Positions 51,631 to 62,393 of a stretch of 64,000 nucleotides of DNA are shown piece after piece. Every line of letters begins with the position of its first letter. Positions within the stretch are counted from its first letter, which is position 1. Made by a program: the position numbers and the translations under genes. The stretch comes from Vibrio mytili (lineage in GTDB: Bacteria; Pseudomonadota; Gammaproteobacteria; Enterobacterales; Vibrionaceae). The notes below the pieces were generated by a model. The model was given only the letters and a program-made list of their open reading frames with translations. It did not search any database and was not told the origin of the DNA. The DNA lies in contig NZ_JXOK01000041.1 of the NCBI RefSeq assembly GCF_000830505.1, positions 43,586-107,585 of the forward strand, given 5' to 3'.

Positions 51631-52149
51631 TTAGTCGATACGCAGTTCTTTAAGCATTGATTCAGGCAGAGCAAGCTCGTCGTTTTTATTTACTGACACG
51701 CCCGCCTCCAGAATGTTTTTCGCGATTTGCTTTGCTTCATCGAGTGAGTGCATTGCAGCAGTGCCGCATTGATACTCGTTCAGCTCAGGGATCTTGTTTT
51801 GGCTTTCCACTTTTAATACGTCTTCCATGGCCGCAATCCACGCATCGGCGACTTGCTGCTCTGAAGGCGCACCGATTAGACTCATATAGAAACCAGTGCG
51901 ACATCCCATCGGAGAAATATCAATAATTTCCACGCTATCACCGTTCAAGTGCGCGCGCATAAACCCTGCATATAAATGCTCTAACGTGTGAATACCTTTC
52001 TCTGAAAGGATATCTTTATTCGGTGCTGTAAAGCGCAAATCGAAAACGGTTATGGTATCACCTTTTGGGGTTTGCATTGTTTTCGCCACGCGCACAGCAG
52101 GTGCATTCATACGAGTGTGGTCGACAGTAAAGCTATCGAGTAAAGGCAT
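51631..52149 (-). CDS. luxS: S-ribosylhomocysteine lyase (AI-2 synthase)
   Basis: Metalloenzyme (172 residues) that splits S-ribosylhomocysteine to homocysteine and DPD, the precursor of autoinducer 2. Metal ligands are in HTLEH and in CGTAAMHS; the catalytic Cys is in MGCRTGFY. The N-terminus [17 protein letters not shown] is standard. AI-2 feeds the LuxPQ pathway whose output regulator is the luxR-family gene about 23 kb away. Confidence 0.98.
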   Translation of the reverse strand: MPLLDSFTVDHTRMNAPAVRVAKTMQTPKGDTITVFDLRFTAPNKDILSEKGIHTLEHLYAGFMRAHLNGDSVEIIDISPMGCRTGFYMSLIGAPSEQQVADAWIAAMEDVLKVESQNKIPELNEYQCGTAAMHSLDEAKQIAKNILEAGVSVNKNDELALPESMLKELRID

Positions 52150-52209
52150 TACATCTCTCCTTATTGTAATTCCAACACCTGACGGGATTGGTTTTCATTT
52201 CTGTTCCGG

Positions 52210-52818
52210 CTAGAAGAACCAACTACGATTGTCTTCTAACTCTTGTCGGCACTGTTTCAACTGCCAGCCATACGTTTTTGCGGTTTGCTCCACGCGCCTC
52301 GCAATTTTCATTAAACTTGGTTTTCTTTTGTAGCTACCACGTTTGTACCCACCTCGTCCTTCATGATAAGCCAAATATTGATTATAGGGGTCCCATAAAG
52401 AGATGCCTAGCTGACGCCGAGTTTCATGGGTGTACCAACCAACAAACATCATCGCGTCATCAAAATCACTTCTCGAACTCCAACTTCCAGTGGCATCCTG
52501 AAAGTCGTCCCAAGCTGGGTCTTGTGCTTGTGCATAGCCATATGCACTGCTTACTCGTCCCCAAGGAATAAAACCAAGCACATAATCTATTGGTGGTTTT
52601 GCATCATGTCGGAAGCTACTCTCCTGCTTGATGATAGCCATTGCAACATGAATCGGAGTTCCCCACTCCTCTTCCATATCAATGGCATCTTCATACCAAC
52701 TCGGATGTTCTCGGAAGATTTCACACAGGTTACCCTGTTGTTGAGGTGGAGCAGTCGCACACCCGACTAACAACACACTGCCTAAAATGGATACTGCTAA
52801 CGACTTGATGTTCACCAA
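52210..52818 (-). CDS. Lytic-transglycosylase-like lipoprotein
   Basis: A 202-residue predicted lipoprotein: the signal peptide ends in the lipobox LLVGC (Cys20). The mature part has an SLT-like fold with the catalytic-type Glu in AIIKQESSFRH and the AYGYAQAQDP and YHEGRGGYK motifs. It probably cuts or binds peptidoglycan at the outer membrane; no substrate evidence. A homologue occupies the same place in V. cholerae as I recall. Not in an obvious operon. Confidence 0.82.
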   Translation of the reverse strand: MVNIKSLAVSILGSVLLVGCATAPPQQQGNLCEIFREHPSWYEDAIDMEEEWGTPIHVAMAIIKQESSFRHDAKPPIDYVLGFIPWGRVSSAYGYAQAQDPAWDDFQDATGSWSSRSDFDDAMMFVGWYTHETRRQLGISLWDPYNQYLAYHEGRGGYKRGSYKRKPSLMKIARRVEQTAKTYGWQLKQCRQELEDNRSWFF

Positions 52819-52836
52819 TCTTTACCAACTTACTAT

Positions 52837-52866
52837 TATTCCAGATGAGCGTATTCCAGATGAGCG
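52837..52866. repeat. 15-base tandem repeat, two copies
   Basis: TATTCCAGATGAGCG is repeated exactly at 52837-52851 and 52852-52866, upstream of the lipoprotein gene start. A third partial CAGATGATC follows near 52897. No function can be assigned. Confidence 0.7.
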
Positions 52867-52928
52867 CTGTGCCCTAACTAAATAAGCACTGTAATACAGA
52901 TGATCATTGTCACTCTAGATCAGTACGC

Positions 52929-54494
52929 TTATTTTAGATAAGCAAAGTAGTCTTGCAAAAAGTCATCAAAAGATAACGTATCACTTTGCTCAGACTGCTT
53001 CTGTTTTTCTACCGAAGTTACCACTTCAGTTTCCATAACATCTTGTGAGTAATATTGGTACGTATGTGCGAGGTTCTCCTCGCGATATTTCATACCCAAA
53101 CTGCAACCCACTTTACCTAAGCCGCCTAGCTCTTTCGTTAGGGCTAACAGCTGGCCTGAGATGGTCAACTCTGGCTCATCAATCCATGTCGCGAGTTTGT
53201 CGCAAACATCTTGATAGGCATGACCACCAACAGAAGCATCCATTTTTATGGCGATTTGGCGAAGTTCAACGAAGACTCTTTTCGCCCACTCTTGCAAAGA
53301 AAGTCGCTCTCCTTGGCAGCCAATCTGGAGCATCAAACCTTTCTCACGCCCCGACACAACCACCTTGTTCCAGTTATCGCGCCAACATGCTAAATCACTG
53401 TTATTCATCGGCTCGGAGTCAGAAAGCGCAGCCCAAGTAAGGAACATATCGAGAAAACGCACCTGCTCTTCAGTGACGCCCACTGGACTGAACGGGTTTA
53501 CATCTAACGAGCGCACTTCAATATATTCAACGCCAGCGCGCTTTAATGCCTCTGATGGTTTCTCACCACTTTTCGCCACGCGTTTAGGGCGGATGGGAGC
53601 GTAAAGTTCGTTTTCAATTTGCAGAATATTAGAGTTGAGTTGACGATATTCACCATCAACTTTTACGCCTATTTTCGCGAACTCTTCAGATGGACGATGA
53701 ATCGCATCATTGAGACCTTCGAGGTATTGTTCAATACTGTTAAATCCGATCTTCAATTTGCTCTGTGCGTTGTTGGTGTAACCAAGATCACTAAGGCGTA
53801 AAGACGTCGATTTTGGCAAATAGAGCGTACCACCAATACTCTCAAAGGGAAGATCCGTTTCTCTGCCCTGGATAAAAGATCCGCACAGCGCAGGTGAAGC
53901 CCCGAAGAAGTATGGAATTAACCAACCAAAACGGTAGTAATTTCGGATCAGAGCGAAGTAAGCGGCTGATTTTGTTTCCTGACGTGAAGCCTCATCTTGC
54001 TCTCCGTAGAGCGCATCCCAAAACGATTCCGGGAAAGAGAAGTTAAAATGCACGCCCGAGATGATCTGCATTAAGCTACCGTAACGACGTTTAAGCCCTT
54101 CACGATACAACGTTTTCATTTTTGCAGCATTGGATGAACCATATTGAGCAAGGTTAATCTCATCTTCACTGCTAACGTAGCAAGGCATTGAAAGTGGCCA
54201 CATCTTCTCGTCACCCATCTTCGTTTGGGTAAAGTGATGGATGTCTTTGAGTTGTGCGATCAGCTCGGGGATATCATGAGAAACCGGGGTTATGAATTCC
54301 AGCAAAGACTCAGAAAAGTCAGTGGTGATCCATTGGTTTGTGAACGCGGAGCCCAATCCCTCTGGATGAGGTGTTGTGGCTAGGTGTCCATCCTGACGAT
54401 AGCGTAATGTTTCACGCTCAACACCGCGTCCAAACTGCTTAAATACTTCGGGGGTTGATGCAACTTTTTCCAGTCGCGCAGCAAAATCAGTCAA
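52929..54494 (-). CDS. gshA: Glutamate-cysteine ligase
   Basis: First enzyme of glutathione synthesis, 521 residues, E. coli GshA type. The N-terminal [12 protein letters not shown] and the central [10 protein letters not shown] and [14 protein letters not shown] segments are characteristic. Start ATG at 54494. Next to luxS as in V. cholerae, but transcribed separately. Confidence 0.96.
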   Translation of the reverse strand: MTDFAARLEKVASTPEVFKQFGRGVERETLRYRQDGHLATTPHPEGLGSAFTNQWITTDFSESLLEFITPVSHDIPELIAQLKDIHHFTQTKMGDEKMWPLSMPCYVSSEDEINLAQYGSSNAAKMKTLYREGLKRRYGSLMQIISGVHFNFSFPESFWDALYGEQDEASRQETKSAAYFALIRNYYRFGWLIPYFFGASPALCGSFIQGRETDLPFESIGGTLYLPKSTSLRLSDLGYTNNAQSKLKIGFNSIEQYLEGLNDAIHRPSEEFAKIGVKVDGEYRQLNSNILQIENELYAPIRPKRVAKSGEKPSEALKRAGVEYIEVRSLDVNPFSPVGVTEEQVRFLDMFLTWAALSDSEPMNNSDLACWRDNWNKVVVSGREKGLMLQIGCQGERLSLQEWAKRVFVELRQIAIKMDASVGGHAYQDVCDKLATWIDEPELTISGQLLALTKELGGLGKVGCSLGMKYREENLAHTYQYYSQDVMETEVVTSVEKQKQSEQSDTLSFDDFLQDYFAYLK

Positions 54495-54614
54495 AATGAG
54501 GTTCGCTTATATTAGGAGCAGGACACTTGCCATCCGAAGCAAGTGAAAGCTAAGTTATTGATAATTTTAGCATATAGATAAATTAACTTTGTAAAATGAC
54601 TTATCTAAATACAT

Positions 54615-54636
54615 AGCGGAGAGTAAGCCCTCCGCT
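54615..54636 (-). terminator. Possible terminator after the M16 protease
   Basis: AGCGGAG and CTCCGCT form a 7-pair stem with an 8-base loop just after the stop codon. The sequence beyond is only weakly U-rich on the minus strand. Confidence 0.4.
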
Positions 54637-54650
54637 ATAACATGCGTACT

Positions 54651-57494
54651 CTATCGAATGATTTCAAGCTCTTCTACGTCTTTCCCTAACTTTTCTAGCT
54701 GGGGACGAAGGGATTTAGCATCACCAACAACAATAATTTGATAGTCATTCGGGTCAAACCATTTTCGTGCGAGCCCATTCAACGTGTCCTTATCTACTGT
54801 TTCGACCAACGTATTTCTCTGTTGTAGATAATCTTCATCCAAGTCATATTTTAAAATGTCACTGATGAGCTCCGCTTTTTGCGTTGGTGTTTCGTATTTC
54901 AGCGCATCTTTTTGCCCGACAGCTTGACGCATAAACGCCAGCTCTTCGTCAGTCATTCCTGATTGAGAATACTCGCTAAGCTCACTTTCCATCTCTATGA
55001 TCGAGGCGACTGTCGAATCAGCACGCACTTGCGCAGTAAACACAACGGAACCCGCTTCAGGGTTACCGGAAAAGTATCCATAAGCGCCATAGGTATAACC
55101 TTTGTCTTCACGCAGATTTTGGTTGATACGGCTGTTAAAGTTACCTGATAAGTTATAGTTTGCTAACTGTCCTAAGTAGAATTCACCCGTAGCGTCGTAT
55201 GGCACACCTTGACGAACCATCATTACCACACTTTGTGGCGCACCAGCTTTATCAACTAAATATACTTTTTGTGTCCCGAGTTTTGGAATCGTCTCAGGCT
55301 CATAAAGTGGTGCTGCTTCATCTTTCCAGCTCGACCAGAAACCAAGCTGTTTCTTAAGTGCTTGCTCCTCAATATCACCGACAACCACAACTTGCGCCCC
55401 TTGTGGTGTGTAGTGTTTAGAATAAAACTCGCGTACATCATCTAAGGTTAAGGCTCTCATTCCTGCTTGGGTGCCATCTTTGGGACGTGAAAAAATAGTA
55501 TCGCCATATAACACTTGACGACTCGCTTGTGCGGCCATCCAGCTTGGATTTTGATGTTCATAAACTAAACCTTCTAAAGCTTGCATTTTCACACGGTCAA
55601 AATCTTCTTGTTTAAATGCTGGCGATAAAAGCATTTCTTCGACAATGTCCAAGGTTGGCTCGAGGTTCTTTTCTAAAGCCGAAACGCTAATATTTGTCGT
55701 ATATCCCGTGGCATCAACGGTAATGACACTCCCCAACTTATCCAACTCTGCTTGGATTTCTTCCATGCTTCGCTTGGTGGTGCCTTCTTGCAACATGGCT
55801 GCGGTTAGTTGCGCAAGACCTTCTTTGCCCTTGTCAACAAAACGCGTTCCTGCAGGCAAACTAAACTGCATCATCACGGTTGGCGTTTCACTACTGACCG
55901 CCCCGAGCAGCTCAGAGCCATTTTCGAAATGGACATTGTACAAATCAGGCATGGTTGCTTGGACAGGTGCGCCTGTTGGAGGTTGAACCGAGCGATCAAA
56001 ATTGTCGGCTGCACGACGGTAAGCCAGTTGATCCTCGGTAATTTTTTTGTACTCAGGTAAGGTTCTCTTAGGAGTAACAAAGGTCGCAGGCCGTACGGCT
56101 AAGTCGGTTTTCCCCGTTGGAACAACACTCAACGTGACTTTCGGCTGATCCTGAATGAACTCACTATACACTCTCTTAACCGACTCGGGGGTGACGGCTC
56201 TAATTTGCTCTAGCTGCTTTTCGATTCGGTCAGGTTCACCAAAAAATGTTTCATTTGATGCCAATTGCGTAACTTTACCCTTCACACTCTCCAAAGCAAA
56301 AATAGCATCGGCTTCTACTTTACCGGTAAGTTGCTCAAGACGCTGTTTTGATACGCCAGTGTTGGCAAAGTTTTGTAGCGATTTCTGGAGCTCAGTGTAC
56401 AGTTTTGACAAATCACCTTTATCGCCCGAGTCGCCCATTGCATAAACATAAAATGTGCAAGCAAGCTCTGCACAATCATGAAACGACCCAGCATCTACCG
56501 CTTTCTGCGTTTTGACTAAGTCTTGATAAAGAACGCTGTTTGTCCCCGCACCGAGTATGCTAGACAGTGTATCAAGCGATGCTTGGCTTTCTTCACCACT
56601 GTACGTCGTTGGCCAAGCAACCATGACCATTGGCTGCTGAATGCGATCTTCTAAGGTAATGTATTTACTCTCTTTTAGCTGAGCTGGTTGTTTCTCAGCA
56701 TTTTCTACGGCTGGCCCACGCGGTATCGAGCCGAAATATTTGTTCACCCAAGTCAGTGTCTGATCAACATCCAGATCGCCACCAATCGTCAATGTCGCAT
56801 TATTCGGTCCGTACCAGCGTAAGAAGAATGCTTTAAGATCGTTGACATCAACACGGTCTAAATCTTCTACATAACCAATGGTTTGCCATGAATAAGGATG
56901 GCCTTCTGGATACAAGGCTTCTCCCATACGTTCCCATATAAGTCCGTATGGACGGTTGTCGTATCGTTGTGCACGTTCGTTTTTTACCGTCGAACGTTGG
57001 ATCTCAAACTTGCGTTGTGAAACGGCATCGAGCAAAAAGCCCATGCGATCCGATTCCAACCACAACATTTTTTCTAATTGATTAGCAGGCACGGTTTCAA
57101 AATAGTTAGTGCGGTCGCGGTTGGTCGTGCCATTTAATGTGCCACCAGCCTCAGTAATTATTTTAAAATGTTGTTGATCACCAACGTTTTCCGACCCCTG
57201 GAACATCATATGCTCAAAGAAGTGGGCAAAACCGGATTTGCCGATTTCTTCACGTGCAGATCCAACGTGATAAGTGACATCAACATGAACTAAAGGATCC
57301 GAATCTTCCGGTGCGAGAATAACCGTTAAACCGTTATCAAGTTGGTATTTTTGATACGGAATCTTAACTTTACCTTCTTCTGCTTTTGACGACTCAACAA
57401 AAGTCACCCCTTCAGGCAATGATGAAACAGAGGCATTTGTTGCACAGCCCGTGATCACGAAAAGTGAGCACGCACCAACCCAAAACATTCTCAT
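54651..57494 (-). CDS. M16 family zinc protease lipoprotein
   Basis: A 947-residue insulinase/pitrilysin-type protease with a lipoprotein signal (VITGCATN, Cys near residue 17). The N-terminal M16 domain carries the inverted zinc motif HFFEH (in GFAHFFEHMMFQG); the C-terminal half is the second, inactive-type M16 domain. The two-domain arrangement encloses peptides up to moderate size. It is predicted to act in the periplasm, attached to the inner face of a membrane. Upstream neighbour yqaA lies only 9 bases away, so they may share a transcript. Confidence 0.92.
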   Translation of the reverse strand: MRMFWVGACSLFVITGCATNASVSSLPEGVTFVESSKAEEGKVKIPYQKYQLDNGLTVILAPEDSDPLVHVDVTYHVGSAREEIGKSGFAHFFEHMMFQGSENVGDQQHFKIITEAGGTLNGTTNRDRTNYFETVPANQLEKMLWLESDRMGFLLDAVSQRKFEIQRSTVKNERAQRYDNRPYGLIWERMGEALYPEGHPYSWQTIGYVEDLDRVDVNDLKAFFLRWYGPNNATLTIGGDLDVDQTLTWVNKYFGSIPRGPAVENAEKQPAQLKESKYITLEDRIQQPMVMVAWPTTYSGEESQASLDTLSSILGAGTNSVLYQDLVKTQKAVDAGSFHDCAELACTFYVYAMGDSGDKGDLSKLYTELQKSLQNFANTGVSKQRLEQLTGKVEADAIFALESVKGKVTQLASNETFFGEPDRIEKQLEQIRAVTPESVKRVYSEFIQDQPKVTLSVVPTGKTDLAVRPATFVTPKRTLPEYKKITEDQLAYRRAADNFDRSVQPPTGAPVQATMPDLYNVHFENGSELLGAVSSETPTVMMQFSLPAGTRFVDKGKEGLAQLTAAMLQEGTTKRSMEEIQAELDKLGSVITVDATGYTTNISVSALEKNLEPTLDIVEEMLLSPAFKQEDFDRVKMQALEGLVYEHQNPSWMAAQASRQVLYGDTIFSRPKDGTQAGMRALTLDDVREFYSKHYTPQGAQVVVVGDIEEQALKKQLGFWSSWKDEAAPLYEPETIPKLGTQKVYLVDKAGAPQSVVMMVRQGVPYDATGEFYLGQLANYNLSGNFNSRINQNLREDKGYTYGAYGYFSGNPEAGSVVFTAQVRADSTVASIIEMESELSEYSQSGMTDEELAFMRQAVGQKDALKYETPTQKAELISDILKYDLDEDYLQQRNTLVETVDKDTLNGLARKWFDPNDYQIIVVGDAKSLRPQLEKLGKDVEELEIIR

Positions 57495-57503
57495 GTACTT
57501 TCC

Positions 57504-57965
57504 TTAAAATAATCCGAGATAAATAACAGCCAACAGGCTGTAACGAGCGGCCTTTCCAAAGAATATTAGAATGACACACGGCAAGAGGTTCATCCGTAAC
57601 CAACCTGCCGCCAAACACAGTGGATCACCGATGACAGGTAACCAACTGAAAAATAATCCCCAGTAGCCATATTTTGCTAACCACTTCAAAGCGGTATGGC
57701 CATGCTTTTCATTTTGAGCTTTGTTCGGTAGCCATAACCCAAGCCAGTAATTGGTCAGACCGCCTAAGGTATTTCCGATGGTAGCAACAAGAACCACAGT
57801 AGAGACGGTGAACTGATTGAGAGAGAGTGTCGCGACTAAACTGGCTTCTGAGCCTCCAGGTAACAAGGTCGCACTAAGAAACCCCGTCATAAAAAGCACC
57901 CACAGCGCAGAATCAGAAAACCACAGCGCAATTTGTTCAAAATTGTAATGAAATACTTCTAGCAT
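57504..57965 (-). CDS. yqaA: YqaA family membrane protein (DedA/VTT-related)
   Basis: A 153-residue membrane protein with about four hydrophobic segments and the VTT/SNARE-associated signatures GFLSATLLPGGSE and GNTLGGLTNYWLG. E. coli YqaA is close in layout. DedA-type proteins affect membrane lipid handling, but YqaA's role is not established. It overlaps the 3' end of the upstream oxidoreductase by seven bases. Confidence 0.88.
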   Translation of the reverse strand: MLEVFHYNFEQIALWFSDSALWVLFMTGFLSATLLPGGSEASLVATLSLNQFTVSTVVLVATIGNTLGGLTNYWLGLWLPNKAQNEKHGHTALKWLAKYGYWGLFFSWLPVIGDPLCLAAGWLRMNLLPCVILIFFGKAARYSLLAVIYLGLF

Positions 57966-58909
57966 TTCATATCAAGCAATACCTTGCCTCTGGTTCTGCC
58001 AGACTCGACTTGTTGGTGAGCAGCGACAACATCACTCATTGGGTAAATATGTTGAACTTCGGTTTTGAGCAAGCCAACACTCACCATGTACAATAAGGTA
58101 TCAAGCTGTTCGCTATCTGGCGCCACTAACATCCCCGTCGCTTCAAACCCTAACAATTTTGCTTTTTCACAAATCATTTCCGCAGTAATTGTTGGTACGG
58201 TCACCACTCTAGCGTGGTCTTTCAAACATTTGAGGGCATCTAATGCCGCATCTCCACCGACCAAATCAATCAAAACATCCACATCTTCAACACGTTCTGA
58301 CACTGGTGCAAATTGATAGTTCACCGCATGAGCGCCAAGCGTGGCGAGATAGTCTAAATTTCGCTCACTGCAGGTTGTAAACACTTCCGCTTTTGCTGCC
58401 ACGGCAATTTGTACGGCAAGGTGCCCAACCCCTCCAGCACCAGCAAGAATTAAAACACGATCATTTTCTTTAACATTCGCTTTGGTTAGCGCTTGAGCCG
58501 CGGTTTGTCCAGCAAGAGGAAGTACTGCCGCCGCTTCTAACGTCACGGATTGAGGAACGTGATTCAATTCCGCTTCTGGCACACAGACATATTGGCTATA
58601 TCCTCCTCCCTTCACAGGAAAGCCAATAAAACCCGCCACCTGATCACCAACGCTAAAACGAGACGTTTCATCTCCGCACGACACCACCTTTCCGGAAATA
58701 TCATATCCCGGAACCCAAGGCAGTTTATCTTTGTTTTGTTCAGCCGCCCAACCTAGCCCAGCACGGGTTTTTACATCAATAGGATTCACACCAGAAAAAG
58801 CGACTTTGACGAGTACCTCTCCCGGTGCTGGTGATGGTGTTGGGGCAGTGTGAGTAGCCAATACATTAGCGTCACCAAACTCAGTGATAACGATTTGTTT
58901 GTGTTCCAT
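57959..58909 (-). CDS. NADPH:quinone-type oxidoreductase (MDR superfamily)
   Basis: A 316-residue zinc-free medium-chain dehydrogenase/reductase. The N-terminal GroES-like part has FSGVNPIDVKTRAG; the Rossmann motif is LAGAGGVGHLAVQIA near residue 155. The substrate cannot be named. It is first in a close series with yqaA and the M16 protease. Alternative starts exist, but MEHKQIVITEFG fits the family. Confidence 0.88.
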   Translation of the reverse strand: MEHKQIVITEFGDANVLATHTAPTPSPAPGEVLVKVAFSGVNPIDVKTRAGLGWAAEQNKDKLPWVPGYDISGKVVSCGDETSRFSVGDQVAGFIGFPVKGGGYSQYVCVPEAELNHVPQSVTLEAAAVLPLAGQTAAQALTKANVKENDRVLILAGAGGVGHLAVQIAVAAKAEVFTTCSERNLDYLATLGAHAVNYQFAPVSERVEDVDVLIDLVGGDAALDALKCLKDHARVVTVPTITAEMICEKAKLLGFEATGMLVAPDSEQLDTLLYMVSVGLLKTEVQHIYPMSDVVAAHQQVESGRTRGKVLLDMKC

Positions 58910-59045
58910 AAACCATTCCCGTAGTGATAAAAAAAGGATGCCAGAGCATCCCTTTGACTATAAACCATTTTGTTTGATGACGTGAATTGCTGCAGTGTAA
59001 ATTGTTGATAGATATACTACTCAGCAATACTGCGTTACATTTTTA

Positions 59046-59151
59046 CACCAATCACAGTAAATAAGTGATCAGAAATAGCGTAGGAAAAAGGCAACGACGT
59101 TATCGAGTATTTTAACAAGCTAGAATGACAAGTTATTTACGACGATTGGTA
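59046..59151. repeat. Palindromic element, copy 3 (106 bases, internally deleted)
   Basis: Shares both ends and flanks with copies 1 and 2 but lacks 54 internal bases; the junction is at AAAAAGGCAACGACG near 59085-59098, where the full copies have AAAAATGC... and ...AAAAATTGCAATGAAG. It ends exactly before the oadB stop codon, whose bases lie in the conserved right flank TTA. Confidence 0.85.
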
Positions 59152-60282
59152 TTACCCCACCAATGCGAGAAGAATACCCGCAGCCACCGCAGAGCCAAGT
59201 ACACCAGCCACGTTTGGTCCCATGGCGTGCATCAACAAGAAGTTTTGCGGATTAGCTTGCAAACCTACTTTGTTCACGACACGTGCTGCCATCGGCACGG
59301 CAGAAACCCCTGCTGCGCCAATCAATGGATTAATATCTTCATCGGATAGCTTATTAAGCAGTTTCGCCATCAAAACCCCTGCTGCGGTACCGATACTGAA
59401 CGCAACCGCACCAAGCGCTAAGATACCCAGTGTTTCTAAGTTTAAAAACTTGTCAGCTTGTAACTTAGAGCCAACACCTAAACCTAAGAAGATGGTCACG
59501 ATATTGATCAGTTCGTTCTGAGCGGTTTTTGATAAACGGTCCACCACGCCAGCTTCACGCATCAAGTTACCCAAACAGAACATCCCGACAAGTGGTGTCG
59601 CCGAAGGTAAGAAAAGAATGGTCATCACCAAAACAGCAAGTGGGAAGATAACTTTCTCCCATTTACCTACATGTCTTAGCTGAGCCATTTTTATCTCACG
59701 CTCTTGTTGAGAAGTGAGTGCCTTCATGATTGGTGGCTGAATAATCGGAACCAGAGCCATGTAGCTGTATGCGGCAACGGCGATAGCACCGAGTAAATCT
59801 GGCGACAGTTTGCTGGCTAAGAAAATGGCGGTTGGGCCATCCGCACCACCAATAATCGCGATGGACGATGCGTCTGCCATGGAAAACTCCATGCCCGGAA
59901 CATAGTTCAGCAAGATCGCACCAAACAACGTGGCAAAAATACCAAACTGAGCAGCCGCACCTAGCCACAATGTTTTGGGGTTAGCAATCAGCGCACCGAA
60001 GTCCGTCATTGCACCCACTCCCATAAAGATCAACAGTGGGAATACACCCGACTCAATCCCGACATGGTAAACGTAATACAGCAAACCACCAGGCTCAGTA
60101 AACCCAGCATTAGGAATGTTGGCTAAGATAGCACCAAAGCCGATCGGCAATAGCAGTAGTGGTTCAAAACCTTTGCGGATCGCTAAAAACAACAGTAAGC
60201 AGCCAACCAACATCATACAGATTTGGCCAAACTCAAAGTTAGCGATCCCTGTTTCTGACCATAAGGTCATCAATCCGTCCAT
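59152..60282 (-). CDS. oadB: Oxaloacetate decarboxylase beta subunit, sodium pump
   Basis: Integral membrane subunit (376 residues) that decarboxylates carboxybiotin and exports Na+. Family segments include [15 protein letters not shown] and [20 protein letters not shown], the latter with the Asp essential in homologues, and the C-terminal [15 protein letters not shown]. Nine membrane segments are expected. It begins 9 bases after oadA. Its stop codon sits at the edge of a palindromic repeat. Confidence 0.96.
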   Translation of the reverse strand: MDGLMTLWSETGIANFEFGQICMMLVGCLLLFLAIRKGFEPLLLLPIGFGAILANIPNAGFTEPGGLLYYVYHVGIESGVFPLLIFMGVGAMTDFGALIANPKTLWLGAAAQFGIFATLFGAILLNYVPGMEFSMADASSIAIIGGADGPTAIFLASKLSPDLLGAIAVAAYSYMALVPIIQPPIMKALTSQQEREIKMAQLRHVGKWEKVIFPLAVLVMTILFLPSATPLVGMFCLGNLMREAGVVDRLSKTAQNELINIVTIFLGLGVGSKLQADKFLNLETLGILALGAVAFSIGTAAGVLMAKLLNKLSDEDINPLIGAAGVSAVPMAARVVNKVGLQANPQNFLLMHAMGPNVAGVLGSAVAAGILLALVG

Positions 60283-60291
60283 GGTACTCCC

Positions 60292-62076
60292 TTACGCCAA
60301 GCTCAGAAGAGGCATACCGACAGTCACAGCATCACCTTCTTTCACATTTAACTCCTGAACCGTACCATTGCGGGCAGCACGAACTTCGGTTTCCATCTTC
60401 ATTGCTTCGAGGATCAGCAGGACATCCCCCTCAGCCACTTCAGCGCCAGGCTGAACGTTGACTTTGAATATGTTCCCCGCCAAAGGAGCAGGCACCGCCT
60501 CAGCAGAAGATGCCGTCGCTGGAACAACAGGTGTCGCCGTATTGGCAGATGATGCTGGCACGACAGACGTTAACTCGCCTTGTGGGCCAACTTCGACATT
60601 AAACACTTGCCCATCTACGCGCACACTGTATGCCTCGACACCACCAGTAGATGCTTGAGCAACTGAAGCCGGTGTTGGCGTCGCACTTTCCAACGTCGGT
60701 GCTGGTTCAAATGCATCTGGGTTGCTGCGGTTCTTCAAGAACTTCAATCCAACTTGCGGGAACAAAGCATACGTCAATACGTCGTCCACTTGCTCATTCG
60801 CCAGCTTAATGCCTTCAGATTTTGCTTTCTCCAGCAAATCGACAGAGAGCGTTTCCATTTCAGGTTCGAGCAAATCTGCAGGACGCAAGTAATTGGTTCC
60901 TTGCCATCAAGTACTTTCGCTTGCAGTTCAGCATTCAATGCTGCTGGTGCAACGCCGTATTCGCCTTTTAGTAACCCTGCGGTTTCTTTAGTGATGCTCT
61001 TGTAACGTTCACCAGTCAGCACGTTGATAACCGCTTGAGTACCGACAATTTGCGATGTTGGAGTCACCAGTGGAATAAAGCCTAAGTCTTCACGAACGCG
61101 AGGAATTTCTTCAAGCACCTCGTCAATACGGTCCGCTGCACCTTGTTCTTTCAGCTGGCCTTCCATGTTAGTCAGCATACCACCCGGAACTTGTGCGATA
61201 AGGATTCGTGAATCCACGCCTTTTAATTGACCTTCCCACTTCGCGTACTTTTTCCGCACTTCACGGAAGTAAGCCGCTATCGGCTCAATTTGCTCCAACT
61301 TCAAGTTGGTATCACGCTCAGTACCTTGCAACATAGCCACGACCGTTTCCGTTGGCGTATGACCGTACGTACAGCTCATGGAAGAAATCGCCGTATCGAG
61401 AATATCAATACCCGCTTCTACCGCTTTAACAGCGGTTGCTGTCGACAGCCCCGTGGTGGCGTGACAGTGCAGTGCCAATGGCACATCACAAGACGCTTTT
61501 ATACGTGTGATCAACTCTTCCGCTTCATACGGTTTTAATAGACCCGACATATCTTTGATACACAAAGAGTGACAGCCAAGATCTTCTAAACGTTTTGCTA
61601 AATCAACCCAAGTGTCTGCGTTATGCACAGGACTGGTCGTATAGGACAAGGTACCTTGTGCGTGCGCACCAACATCGATCGTTGACTTAACCGCTTTTTC
61701 GAATTCGAACGTCATTCATCGCATCAAAGATACGAAAAACATCCATGCCATTCGCATGAGCGCGCTCGACAAATTTTTCTACTACGTCATCAGCATAGTG
61801 GCGGTATCCTAAAAGGTTTTGACCACGCAGTAACATTTGCATTGGTGTATTTGGCATCGCTTTTTTAAGCGCACGTAAACGCTCCCAAGGATCTTCTCCG
61901 AGAAAACGAATACACGAGTCAAACGTTGCTCCTCCCCAAGTTTCTAGGGACCAATAACCAACCTTATCCAATTCAGCCGCAATAGGCAGCATATCTTCGA
62001 TACGCATTCGCGTAGCAAACAATGATTGATGGGCGTCACGAAGTACCACATCCGTTATCGCTAGTGGTTTAGACAT
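60292..62076 (-). CDS. oadA: Oxaloacetate decarboxylase alpha subunit (frame interrupted twice)
   Basis: Biotin-dependent carboxyltransferase subunit, about 595 residues when restored. The first frame from 62076 has the metal-binding [11 protein letters not shown]. It breaks at 61701-61706 (CGAAATTTCGAA apparently read as CGAATTCGAA, two losses; expected [13 protein letters not shown]). The middle frame has the rest of the barrel ([11 protein letters not shown] with metal-binding His-His) and breaks at 60885 (TGCCGTCC read as TGCGTCC; expected [13 protein letters not shown]). The last frame ends with an Ala/Pro linker and the biotinyl domain EAMKMETEV. Middle gene of oadGAB. Confidence 0.94.
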
Positions 62077-62108
62077 ACTCTTAAACTCCTTTTTAATCCT
62101 TAACTCGG

Positions 62109-62393
62109 CTACTTCGCGACTGATCGGCGATGTTGATGAATCGCAGACGATATCGCTGCCACAACTTGTGGACTAACAGCTGAAGAGGTTGATTGAATAT
62201 TCGTATTTTTAGTTGTTTTTAGTGCTGCGATCGGCTCAAGTACTTCTTCTGGTACCAGTTTGGACATTAGCCGAACGAGATAAACAAGAATAGTGAGGAA
62301 AATAAACACGACCGCCATCCCCGTTACCATCAGGGTGGCCGCATTTACTAGCAGGCTTCCTATATCTGTCATGTTGCTTCCTTTCTTTGTCAT
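62109..62393 (-). CDS. oadG: Oxaloacetate decarboxylase gamma subunit
   Basis: Small membrane subunit of 94 residues with one N-terminal membrane segment (about residues 14-40) and a polar C-terminal tail ending HQHRRSVAK, whose histidines may bind the zinc ion known in the family. First gene of oadGAB, 32 bases before oadA. An alternative start at residue 8 ([15 protein letters not shown]) fits the family length better and has AGGAAGCAAC upstream. Confidence 0.9.
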   Translation of the reverse strand: MTKKGSNMTDIGSLLVNAATLMVTGMAVVFIFLTILVYLVRLMSKLVPEEVLEPIAALKTTKNTNIQSTSSAVSPQVVAAISSAIHQHRRSVAK

